Source of the DNA: Acidobacteriota bacterium | GTDB taxonomy: Bacteria; Acidobacteriota; Blastocatellia; UBA7656 | NCBI GenBank assembly: GCA_016201275.1 | Contig: JACQDB010000041.1 | Span: 1-55,334, forward strand | Direction of reading: 5' to 3' | DNA length: 55,334 nucleotides | Part shown: positions 9,113 through 17,022 of the stretch, piece after piece | Numbering within the stretch: the stretch's first letter is position 1 | Layout: each line of letters opens with the position of its first letter | Notes under the pieces: model-generated | Told to the model about the DNA's origin: nothing | Databases searched by the model: none | What the model saw: only the letters and a program-made list of their open reading frames with translations | Translations under genes and position numbers: made by a program

Positions 9113-10489
9113 CTATTCGTTGCGAATCTCTATGGTCAACGTGCTAGAGGACAGTCCGCCGTTACGCACTTCAACGGTCATCATTCCCGGTGCGGGGACT
9201 CGACCGGGAAGAAGCTTGGCGCTCATCTGGCTGGCGCTGACCAAGGAAGCCTGCACTTCTGTCGAGTTCAGCAAAACTTTCGAGTTGGCATTGAAGCCGC
9301 TGCCCGTCAGTGTAATTTGGTAGCGCTTCGCTTTCGCTCCCGCTACCAGATAATCTACCGGCTTACCTTTTTTGAGAATCTGCACAGCGACAAGCGCCGG
9401 AGGCACCGAAGGAACTGGCGCAGCGTTGTTGATCTCACGCATCAAGGGTTCCAGTGCGCTGTTCAAAATATCACTGTTCCAAACCTCCTGATATTGCACG
9501 CCTGTATCCAAGGCAAGTTCGGCGGCCTTAAAAATGCCGCCATCGCCGAAGTCATCCGGGGTCTGGGTGTGACTGGCCACCATTTGAATGGCAGAGAAAC
9601 TCTGCGTCGCGGCTGCCTGTATCAAGCGGAACATCCCCGGATAAACACTCGCCGCATTTTTCTGACTCCACCATCCGGCAAAAACTCCGAACCGCGTTCC
9701 CCATTGCGCCTGCCCGTAGGTCACCACCCCTTGCGCCACCAGGTCGCTGCCCAGAACCGGATGGACTTCCACATCGAGCGGACTGGCAGGAAAGGCCGAG
9801 GCAAAAGCGTCAACCACGGTTTTCCACGAATCAATCAAGCGCTGCTCGGTGTAACCGATTTGTTGCCAGGCTTGCTGATCAATGGGAGAAAACGGCAGTT
9901 GCATCTCGAAACCATTGCTGGTCGAGTGGGTGATATGGACGAGCGTGATGTTTGCGTTGTTCTGGTATCGCGCCCCTAGTCGAGCCACAAAACTTGTCCA
10001 GGCGGAGAGATAAATTTCATCCCAAGGAACCGGCAGCGCCGTCGCTCCGCCTCGGAAGGTGTACGAAAACATCTTCGCCCCTTTGGTCGTCAACCACGCA
10101 GGCGCGGCTGGTCCGTTGACCACTGCTAGAGTAACTTTCTTTCCTGCCTGCCGAGCCAGTTCTAACTCGTTATCGAGTAACGTCCAGGTAGGTGAACCTT
10201 CAACGGGTTCCAGGTCGCTCCATCCGATGCGTATCAGTATGCCGTCAACAAAATCTTTAGCCGCCACCTCCGGCAGCACGGAATGGCTGCGCGTACTGGT
10301 GGGCGGACAACTGCAATAAAGCCCCTTGGGCGGCGTGATGGCGGCATCGCCGGTTTGCGCTTGGCGGCTCGCCGTTTCACCGATAGAAGTCGGCAAAATC
10401 GGCGTCATCAAGATCAGGGCGAACATCAACAACAGACTCAAAGCGAAACGAGTAAGGCAATTCATCAAGCTGTCTTTCCGGTTTTTCAT
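9113..10489 (-). CDS. Exported beta-barrel hydrolase-like protein with C-terminal IPT/TIG-like domain
   Basis: 458 residues. The N-terminus has basic residues, a hydrophobic core (CLTRFALSLLLMFALILM) and a probable signal-peptidase site around residue 35-45. Residues 80-360 (ILIRIGWSDLEPVEGSPTW, YLSAWTSFVARLGARY, HITHSTSNGFEMQ) resemble the TIM-barrel start of GH42/GH5-type glycoside hydrolases, but no confident catalytic Glu pair can be named. Residues 365-458 form a beta-sandwich with LTGSGFNANSKVLLNSTEV, an IPT-like fold shared in outline with two other exported proteins here. AAGGAGA precedes the ATG. The substrate is unknown. Confidence 0.65.
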   Translation of the reverse strand: MKNRKDSLMNCLTRFALSLLLMFALILMTPILPTSIGETASRQAQTGDAAITPPKGLYCSCPPTSTRSHSVLPEVAAKDFVDGILIRIGWSDLEPVEGSPTWTLLDNELELARQAGKKVTLAVVNGPAAPAWLTTKGAKMFSYTFRGGATALPVPWDEIYLSAWTSFVARLGARYQNNANITLVHITHSTSNGFEMQLPFSPIDQQAWQQIGYTEQRLIDSWKTVVDAFASAFPASPLDVEVHPVLGSDLVAQGVVTYGQAQWGTRFGVFAGWWSQKNAASVYPGMFRLIQAAATQSFSAIQMVASHTQTPDDFGDGGIFKAAELALDTGVQYQEVWNSDILNSALEPLMREINNAAPVPSVPPALVAVQILKKGKPVDYLVAGAKAKRYQITLTGSGFNANSKVLLNSTEVQASLVSASQMSAKLLPGRVPAPGMMTVEVRNGGLSSSTLTIEIRNE

Positions 10490-10606
10490 AGGCGTTATCT
10501 TGTCTCCTTTTCCGCATGAGTGAGCAACTCACAAGGAAATGAAAAGCTTGAAATGTTGGGAAGAGATTTGTTGCAAAGCCAGGATTGTAGCCTGAACTTT
10601 GCAGCG

Positions 10607-10635
10607 ATTATACCAACGCAGAGTGATTTGTGCAT
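10607..10635 (-). promoter_or_regulatory. Candidate extended -10 promoter for the exported hydrolase-like gene
   Basis: On the minus strand TTGGTATAAT (extended -10, TGn-TATAAT) occupies 10607-10616, giving a leader of roughly 110 nt before the ATG at 10489. No good -35 is seen at 17 nt, as is common with extended -10 promoters. The rest of 10490-10966 holds nothing else that can be supported. Confidence 0.35.
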
Positions 10636-10966
10636 ATCTATTTTGACGATGATAGACGCAAAACTAAAATAGCCTCCCACTCTCTCTGTAGAGCGAATTT
10701 CATTTGCCTTCAAGCTGCACTCGAATAAAAATCTCTGTCGTCAAAGCGTGGTTACGTCGGTATGGAAAACGCCGCCTACTTGACCTCCTGTCGTAAGATT
10801 CGGCAATCAGACAATGAACTACACGCCACGCTTTGCCAGCAGCGCACAAACATTTTCGCCCACCTCAACCAAGGCTTTTGTGTGAGCCATTTTTTCTCAC
10901 CTGATGATGTGTCGTACAATGCAGACAGCCAGATGGAAGGCTCAGATATTCTTTGAGGGCAACGAT

Positions 10967-11191
10967 ATGATGGAAAACAATCTTTTGCAACGCATCACCA
11001 TAGACCCGGAAATTTGTCACGGCAAACCCTCTATCAGAGGTCTGCGCTATCCTGTGGAGATGATTCTGGACTTACTTGGTTCGGGAATGACCAATGAAGA
11101 GATTCTTGCCGATTACGAAGATTTAGAGCGTGAAGACATTTTGGCGGCTCTGCGTTTCGCTGCAAAACTGAGTAAAGGTGAGCGAGTCTAA
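10967..11191 (+). CDS. DUF433 domain protein (antitoxin-type partner)
   Basis: 74 residues from the ATG at 10967, chosen because GAGGG lies about 8 nt upstream and the domain begins at once. RITIDPEICHGKPSIRGLR followed by VEMILDLLGSGMTNEEILADYEDL is the complete DUF433 helix-turn-helix-like domain. These small proteins usually sit directly before a DUF5615 PIN-like gene and are thought to be the antitoxin. Here the matching DUF5615 sequence lies 230 bp downstream but is deleted internally and lacks a standard start codon. This gene therefore appears intact but orphaned. Confidence 0.88.
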   Translation: MMENNLLQRITIDPEICHGKPSIRGLRYPVEMILDLLGSGMTNEEILADYEDLEREDILAALRFAAKLSKGERV

Positions 11192-11422
11192 TCAGCAACA
11201 ATCAGACGGCGCGATTTTTTTTCTGATACATCTTCAAACCATCGCGGAATTTATGAGGCCATCGCCGATGAAAAGCGAATGAGCCGGTGATGAAGTCGAG
11301 TGAAGCGCACGGGACGGCAACCGTAGTGTGAAGCGTTAGATTGTGCTTCCGTACCTCAAATATCGCTTTTGCTATAATGAAACTGTAGGAAATAGTTTTA
11401 ATTTTGGCGGTTATTTATCTAT

Positions 11423-11641
11423 ATAAAATTTCTCGTTGATGCTCAACTGCCGCGCCGACTTGCAAACAAGTTGCGCGAGTTCGGACATGAGAGTTTACAT
11501 ACTCTCGACTTACCAAACGGCAATATCAGAAATGCTGAACTGGAAGCCCTATTTCTGACCAAGCTGCAACAACTCGAGGCGAACTTCGCAAACTGCGACT
11601 TTATCGAGATTGACTTGTTGAATGTTATCGTCCACATTTAA
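11423..11641 (+). pseudogene. Internally deleted DUF5615 PIN-like toxin remnant
   Basis: Read from 11423 the frame gives KFLVDAQLPRRLANKLREFG and then HTLDLPNGN, the exact N-terminal signature of DUF5615 proteins. It then jumps at once to IRNAELEALF, and NFANCDFIEIDLLNVIVH ends at the TAA 11639-11641. Known members are about 110-115 residues; only 72 codons remain. The lost segment carries the second conserved acidic motif. The codon in the start position is ATA instead of ATG. A TATAAT box lies upstream near 11370. A GN/GNI microhomology at the junction would explain the deletion. This is the decayed partner of the DUF433 gene. Confidence 0.75.
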
Positions 11642-11680
11642 TGCGTTCTTTGCGGAAAGCCGAATCTTGACCCATAAACG

Positions 11681-12592
11681 ATGGAGCATAGACTTCTGAA
11701 AACATTTAAAGCGGTAGCCGAAGCCGGTTCCTTTACGCACGCCGCCGTCCGCATCCATTTGACCCAGGCCGCCGTCAGCGTTCACATCAAACAACTCGAA
11801 GAAGAGATCGGCACGCCGTTGTTTCTGCGCGTCAATAAAAAATTATTCCTGACCGATGCCGGTCGTTTGCTGCTGTCGCACACCGAAAAAATTTTGCGCG
11901 CTCACGACGCCGCGCAAAACGATTTGGCGGCCATTACCGAAGCCTCGCGGGCGCGGCTGCATCTGGGGGTGTCGTCAACTTCGTTTACGCTCAACCCGCT
12001 GCCGGAAATTCTCAGCGAACTCAAACGCCTGCATACGCTGTTGGATTTATCCGTGGTCGGCGGCACCAGCGAATGGATTATCGAACAAATCGTCGCCAAC
12101 AAAATGGACGCCGGTGTGGTGTCGCTGCCGGTCGAAGCCTCGGACGTGACGACCGAGATGTTGAAGAGCGACAAGCTGGCGGCGGTTATGAGTCCACAAC
12201 ATAGATTCGCCAATCTGCGCGTCATCACTGCCGAACAACTCGCCGGTGAACCATTGATACTCGGCGAAAAAGGCGGCAACACACGGCGTTTGATTGATCT
12301 GTTTTTTGAAAAGAGCGGCTTGTCGCCGGTCATCGTCATGGAATTGCAGCGCACCGAAGCCATCATCAAAATGGTCGAGTTGGATTTCGGCGTCACCATA
12401 TTGCCGCAAGCGCCTTTGCAACGCGATGTGGCGCGTGGTCGCTTGCGCGCCGTGCGCGTCAAAGAGTTGAACTTGAAATGGCAGTTTGGCATAGCGTACT
12501 TGAAAAGCGATTATGTGCCTCCGGCGGTGCGCTCGTTTTTGAAATTGTGCCGCGCTTACGTGGGCGAAAGCGGTAATGTCGCTGCCGAATAA
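11681..12592 (+). CDS. LysR family transcriptional regulator
   Basis: 303 residues, typical length. The winged helix-turn-helix at 1-62 reads LLKTFKAVAEAGSFTHAA then LTQAAVSVHIKQLEEEIGTP and LFLRVNKKLFLTDAGR. The C-terminal periplasmic-binding-like effector domain (about 88-295) includes LHLGVSSTSFTLNPLPEIL. The effector is unknown. LysR regulators usually control a divergent neighbour, but here the upstream neighbour is the co-directional toxin remnant, so the target may lie elsewhere. It is followed by a good intrinsic terminator. Confidence 0.92.
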   Translation: MEHRLLKTFKAVAEAGSFTHAAVRIHLTQAAVSVHIKQLEEEIGTPLFLRVNKKLFLTDAGRLLLSHTEKILRAHDAAQNDLAAITEASRARLHLGVSSTSFTLNPLPEILSELKRLHTLLDLSVVGGTSEWIIEQIVANKMDAGVVSLPVEASDVTTEMLKSDKLAAVMSPQHRFANLRVITAEQLAGEPLILGEKGGNTRRLIDLFFEKSGLSPVIVMELQRTEAIIKMVELDFGVTILPQAPLQRDVARGRLRAVRVKELNLKWQFGIAYLKSDYVPPAVRSFLKLCRAYVGESGNVAAE

Positions 12593-12610
12593 GGAAAATA
12601 AACGTCAGGC

Positions 12611-12635
12611 AAAAACCGGCGCTTCCGGTTTTTTT
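12611..12635 (+). terminator. Rho-independent terminator after the LysR gene
   Basis: AAAAACCGG and CCGGTTTTTT pair around a short loop and end in a run of T. The spacing of 18 bp after the stop codon fits. The following 290 bp up to 12925 show no gene or clear motif. Confidence 0.8.
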
Positions 12636-12925
12636 CAACGTCTGGTCTCGGCTTTGAAATTTCCTTGACGAGAAATTGCCATTTCATTGTATAGCTACTT
12701 TCCACTTGCGGTACTTTCTTCCCGTTCTACTTGCAACCTAAGTTCCCACTCATAAAACGTAAAAGCCTTCGTCAAGTTTGCGTTTTATCTGGCTAAGGCT
12801 TGTCTGGCATAACACTTAAACGCTTTTCAAGCGTGTAAAGCGGGAAGGTTTTCGCCGTGGCACAATGTGTGCAAAACCTAACGTCAAGCGTTCACTGGCA
12901 AGAATCAGGAATGAAAAGGTGAATT

Positions 12926-15900
12926 ATGATGGCGTTCAGATTGAATCGTGCAGGACGTTTGACAGCCGTTCTTGCAAGCCTGATCGCTTTATTGGTTGGT
13001 TCAAGGATGCCGCCCGTGACGGCAGTTTCAGCACACGTTACGCCGGGTCAGGCTTCGCGGCCTGAAGCGAGAGGTGAGTCGAAAGCTTCCCTCGATCAAT
13101 TACCGACCAGGCGACGGCCAGTTGCTTTCGGGCAATTGAGTTTTGGGTTTGAGCAAAATATCGGGCAGTTTGATCACGCCATCCAGTTCTTGGGTCGCGG
13201 CAGCGGTTATCAACTGGCGCTGACCGGGAATGAGATCGTCTTGCAGCTTGAGAAGGCGAAAGAAAGAAAGCGGAATGGTTGCGAAGAAGTTGTGGGAGAT
13301 TGTGAGCGCTTGAAGCTTCCTCCTTCCGCTTTCTGTCTTGCGCCTTCCTCAAGCGCCGGATCACCGATCCGCAATTCGCAACAATCGAAATCGCAGAACC
13401 GCGCCGAACTCTCATCACCGGCACGCCTCTCTTCACCCCAAGCCGTATCACAGAGGGAACGCTCCGACCGTGACTTCACCCGTTCATCGGAGCGTTCCAT
13501 AATTCTTGATGCCGCGTCCGTCCGTCAAGCGGCCACCGTGAAGATGAAGTTTATCGGCGCAAACGCTGCGTCGCATCCTGTCGGCGTGGATGTGCTTCCG
13601 AGCAAAAGCAATTACTTCATAGGCAACGACGCGAAGCAGTGGCGCACCAATATTTCCACCTTCGCTAAAGTCAACTACGCGAATCTCTATCGCGGCGTTG
13701 ATCTGCTGGTTTATCAACAGCAGGGAACTTTCGAGTATGACTTGAAACTGGCTGTGGGAGCCGATTTCAAGGCGATAGCAATTTCCATCGAAGGCGCGCA
13801 GGCGCTCCGCATAGACGAGCAGGGCGATTTAATTTTCACCACTTCAGCAGGCGAATTGCGCCAGCAAAAGCCGGTTGCTTATCAAGAGGTCAACGGCGAG
13901 CGCCAAGCCGTTACTTGCAACTACAAACTCCTCAATGCGCCAGTGCAGCAAGCTGCAAAACGAAAAATCCGCAAGCTGCAAGCCGCAATCCGCAATCAAA
14001 TCGTTGCCTTTGAACTCGATGAACATGACAAACGCTTGCCGCTGGTCATTGACCCTGTGTTGGATTTTTCCACACACTTTGGCAGCGCACCGAGTCCTGC
14101 GACGTTCAACGCAACGGATGTGGCGCTCGATCAGGAAGGCAATATGTACGTGGTCGGCAATGAGTTGTTCGCGCCCATCCCGCAAGCGGTGGAAAGCGCG
14201 CAGGCGGTAGCAAATCGCAATAGCGTCTTTGTGGCAAAACTGGATGCCGCAAGCCAAAGTCTTGTCTATGCCACTTTTTTTGGCAGTGACGCTTTTGCTG
14301 ATCGAACCTCCACATACTTCGGTGCCAGCATCGCTGTAGATTTCGAAGGCAAGGTTTACATGACGGGCTATACAAGCGCCAGCGCCTTCCCCACAACGCC
14401 AGGAGCTTTTCAGACTTCGTTAAAAGGGGCGGAAAATGCTTTCGTAAGCAAGTTGAATCGCGACGGCAACGCGCTGATTTATTCCACCTATCTGGGAGCC
14501 GCAGACACCACCCCCGCTGGCAATACCTGCGCGATTGGCACGCGCTGTTCAACGAAAGGTTTTGCCATCAAGGTAGATTCCTTCGGCAATGCCTACCTCA
14601 CGGGGCAAACCAATGTCCGAAGTTTTCCGACCACCGCAAATGCGTTTAAACCCGTCAAGAGCAATGATGTCTGCTCTTCGGTTGGCGGTGATGCCATAAC
14701 CCTGTTTCCCTGTACGGAAGCCTTCGTAAGCAAATTGAACCCTTCAGGCAATGCTCTGGTTTATTCAACTTTTCTCGGCGGCAATGGCAACGACTCAGGC
14801 AACGGTATAGCGGTTGACGATTCCGGCAATGCCTATATTGTTGGGACTACAGAAGCGCAGAATTTCCCTATAAAAGATGCGCTCTATGCCAATTTCATTG
14901 GCGGCAAAAACGATGCTTTTGTCACGAAGCTTAATGCAGCCGGTTCGGCTCTGATTTATTCCACGTATCTTGGTGGTAAAAGTGACGACGCGGGCAAATC
15001 CATCGCCGTTGATGTCGCAGGCAGCGCTTATGTCTGTGGCGATACGTTCTCCGCAGACCTTCCGGTTACCGCAAATGTCTTGCAGAGGGAGATCGGCAAT
15101 GCGCCGTTTTTCAAGACCACCGATGGTGGCCTTCACTGGCAGCCGGTTCGCCGAGGACTAAGCAGTAATCTGCTTATGCAGCTTCTGGCGGTTGACCCGA
15201 ATGTTTCTTCAACCATTTATGCTGGAACCAACAGCGGCGTTTTCAAAAGCACCGATAGCGGCAACAGTTGGAGCGGGGCTCTGCCAGTAGGCTTCCCCTT
15301 CAGGCAAATCCTGGCGTTTGCGCCGCAGAATCCCTCTGTAGTTTTCGCCAGCACAATTGGCGCGTTCCCGTTGGATATTCTGTTAAAAAGCACGGACGGG
15401 GGAAATACCTGGATCAGGATTAACTCACCGTCTCCGGCAGGTGTACTGGTTCATTCGATCATTCAAGTGACGATTGATCCAACAGACTTATCAACATTTT
15501 ATGTGGCAGCAAGAACTCTTCAGCCTACCGTCACATTATTCAAAACTACAGATGGCGGCACCTCCTGGCAAGCCATCAATAAAGGCTTGCCACAGGCGGA
15601 CGCAGCGATTCTGGGGATTGATCCAAAGAATCCGTCAACCCTGTACGCTCAATCTATCCACCTCTTCAAAAGCGCCTCTGGCGGGAAGAAATGGCAGCCA
15701 ACCAGTATCATCGACATCGCGCTTGCGGATGTTGCCTTTGACCCTGCCAAGTCCTCTCAGATTTATGCGAGCGGCAACGGTTTATTCAAAAGCTCGGATG
15801 GTGGAGAAAGCTGGAGTGAAATCGAAAATAATTTATACAGCCTCGGAGAACTACTGATTGACCCGACAAACTCAGCCATTCTCTACACGATTTCATCAGG

Positions 15901-17002
15901 CAAAATCTATAAAAGTATGGATGGCGGCACAGTCTGGAAAGCGATCAATCTCAATCCAGCTGCTGTGAGCATCTCTCTGGCAATGGATCCGAAAACTCCC
16001 TCGACGCTTTACACGGGCACCAATAACATCGGCACAGACGCTTTTGTAATGAAGTTGAACGCGCAAGGTTCGGCGCTTGACTATTGCACCTATCTTGGCG
16101 GCTACGATTCCGATAGCAGCGCCAGCATAGCGGTGGACTCATCATTCAATGCTTACCTGACAGGCACCACCAACTCGGATGATTTTCCAACACGAAATGC
16201 TTTTCAACCCGACAAACGCAATGAAAAGGATGCTTTCAATGCCAATGAGGCTTTTGTGGTGAAGCTGAACCCTTTGGCAACCGCAGCAATCTACTCTTCT
16301 TATCTGGGCGGCAATAATTCCGATTCCGGCAATGGCATTGCGATAGATAAATCGGGCAGAGTTTATGTGGTCGGAAGCACACGCTCGACAAACTTTCCGA
16401 CCATCAATTCGCTTCAACCGTTCCACCGACCTGGCGATGCGTTCATCTCAAGACTCGTTGACCTCAATAATACCAATCCTGCGCCGACGGTTTCCAGCGT
16501 GATGCCAAACTCCGGCTCCGCATCAGGTCAAACCGCCATCACCATCAACGGCACGAATTTTCTATCGGGCGCAGCAGTGAGCATAGGAGGCGTGTTGGCG
16601 ACAGAGGTTGTCGTGGTGAATAGCAATACGATTCGCGCCAGGACTGACACGGCGTTTTCAGCCGGCGTGAAGAACCTATTCGTCATCAACTCTGATGGGC
16701 AAAGCGGCGCGCTGAACAACGGGTTTTCTTATCTTCTGACCCCCACAATTCTCGGTGCAGCCATAAATAACAACAGGCTAGGGGTTGATGGGATAGGTTT
16801 CAATGGATACGGATTTGATAAAGGCGCGGTCATACTGATTGATGGCAATGCGGTGCCGACGCTCAATGATAGAAATTTTCCTCAAGTCATTTTGCTGAGT
16901 AAAAAAGCGCTCAAGAAAATTAACCCCGGTCAAAGGGTCGTACTACAGGTGCGAAATGTTAATGGGCTGGTCTCGGAGCCATTTGCTTTTACACGACCAT
17001 GA
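12926..17002 (+). CDS. Large exported SBBP-repeat / BNR-repeat protein with IPT/TIG domains
   Basis: 1358 residues with an N-terminal signal peptide (LTAVLASLIALLVGSRM). About 70-370 is the DUF7948 domain that precedes SBBP repeats (FEQNIGQFDHAIQFLGRGSG, NYFIGNDAKQWRTNI, YRGVDLLVY). SBBP beta-propeller repeats (YSTYLGG, IAVDSSGNAY-type units) follow at about 385-695 and resume at about 1030-1170. Between them sits a sortilin/BNR-type propeller (FKTTDGGLHWQ, FKSTDSGNSWS, FKSSDGGESWS). An IPT/TIG domain lies at about 1178-1260, then a C-terminal module ending in FTRP. Residues 107-191 are a low-complexity insert encoded by palindromic DNA. It is probably surface-exposed; the ligand is unknown. 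It converges on the kinase gene with 20 bp between stops. Confidence 0.85.
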   Translation: MMAFRLNRAGRLTAVLASLIALLVGSRMPPVTAVSAHVTPGQASRPEARGESKASLDQLPTRRRPVAFGQLSFGFEQNIGQFDHAIQFLGRGSGYQLALTGNEIVLQLEKAKERKRNGCEEVVGDCERLKLPPSAFCLAPSSSAGSPIRNSQQSKSQNRAELSSPARLSSPQAVSQRERSDRDFTRSSERSIILDAASVRQAATVKMKFIGANAASHPVGVDVLPSKSNYFIGNDAKQWRTNISTFAKVNYANLYRGVDLLVYQQQGTFEYDLKLAVGADFKAIAISIEGAQALRIDEQGDLIFTTSAGELRQQKPVAYQEVNGERQAVTCNYKLLNAPVQQAAKRKIRKLQAAIRNQIVAFELDEHDKRLPLVIDPVLDFSTHFGSAPSPATFNATDVALDQEGNMYVVGNELFAPIPQAVESAQAVANRNSVFVAKLDAASQSLVYATFFGSDAFADRTSTYFGASIAVDFEGKVYMTGYTSASAFPTTPGAFQTSLKGAENAFVSKLNRDGNALIYSTYLGAADTTPAGNTCAIGTRCSTKGFAIKVDSFGNAYLTGQTNVRSFPTTANAFKPVKSNDVCSSVGGDAITLFPCTEAFVSKLNPSGNALVYSTFLGGNGNDSGNGIAVDDSGNAYIVGTTEAQNFPIKDALYANFIGGKNDAFVTKLNAAGSALIYSTYLGGKSDDAGKSIAVDVAGSAYVCGDTFSADLPVTANVLQREIGNAPFFKTTDGGLHWQPVRRGLSSNLLMQLLAVDPNVSSTIYAGTNSGVFKSTDSGNSWSGALPVGFPFRQILAFAPQNPSVVFASTIGAFPLDILLKSTDGGNTWIRINSPSPAGVLVHSIIQVTIDPTDLSTFYVAARTLQPTVTLFKTTDGGTSWQAINKGLPQADAAILGIDPKNPSTLYAQSIHLFKSASGGKKWQPTSIIDIALADVAFDPAKSSQIYASGNGLFKSSDGGESWSEIENNLYSLGELLIDPTNSAILYTISSGKIYKSMDGGTVWKAINLNPAAVSISLAMDPKTPSTLYTGTNNIGTDAFVMKLNAQGSALDYCTYLGGYDSDSSASIAVDSSFNAYLTGTTNSDDFPTRNAFQPDKRNEKDAFNANEAFVVKLNPLATAAIYSSYLGGNNSDSGNGIAIDKSGRVYVVGSTRSTNFPTINSLQPFHRPGDAFISRLVDLNNTNPAPTVSSVMPNSGSASGQTAITINGTNFLSGAAVSIGGVLATEVVVVNSNTIRARTDTAFSAGVKNLFVINSDGQSGALNNGFSYLLTPTILGAAINNNRLGVDGIGFNGYGFDKGAVILIDGNAVPTLNDRNFPQVILLSKKALKKINPGQRVVLQVRNVNGLVSEPFAFTRP
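13246..13354. repeat. Palindromic insert inside the SBBP gene, part 1
   Basis: The arms 13246-13275 (GCTTGAGAAGGCGAAAG onward) and 13324-13354 (ending GCGCCTTCCTCAAGC) are about 30-bp imperfect inverted repeats around a 48-bp loop. They are translated in frame within the DUF7948 domain. Confidence 0.7.
13457..13498. repeat. Palindromic insert inside the SBBP gene, part 2
   Basis: GGAACGCTCCGA (13457-13468) and TCGGAGCGTTCC (13487-13498) are perfect 12-bp inverted repeats around an 18-bp loop, also translated in frame. Confidence 0.75.
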
Positions 17003-17022
17003 CGCAACCTACAATAGGACGG

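Noticed and set aside
11230-11340. Possible group II intron or other structured RNA remnant between the DUF433 gene and the toxin remnant
   Set aside because: A few GC-rich motifs recall intron domains but no domain V or reverse transcriptase can be recognised.
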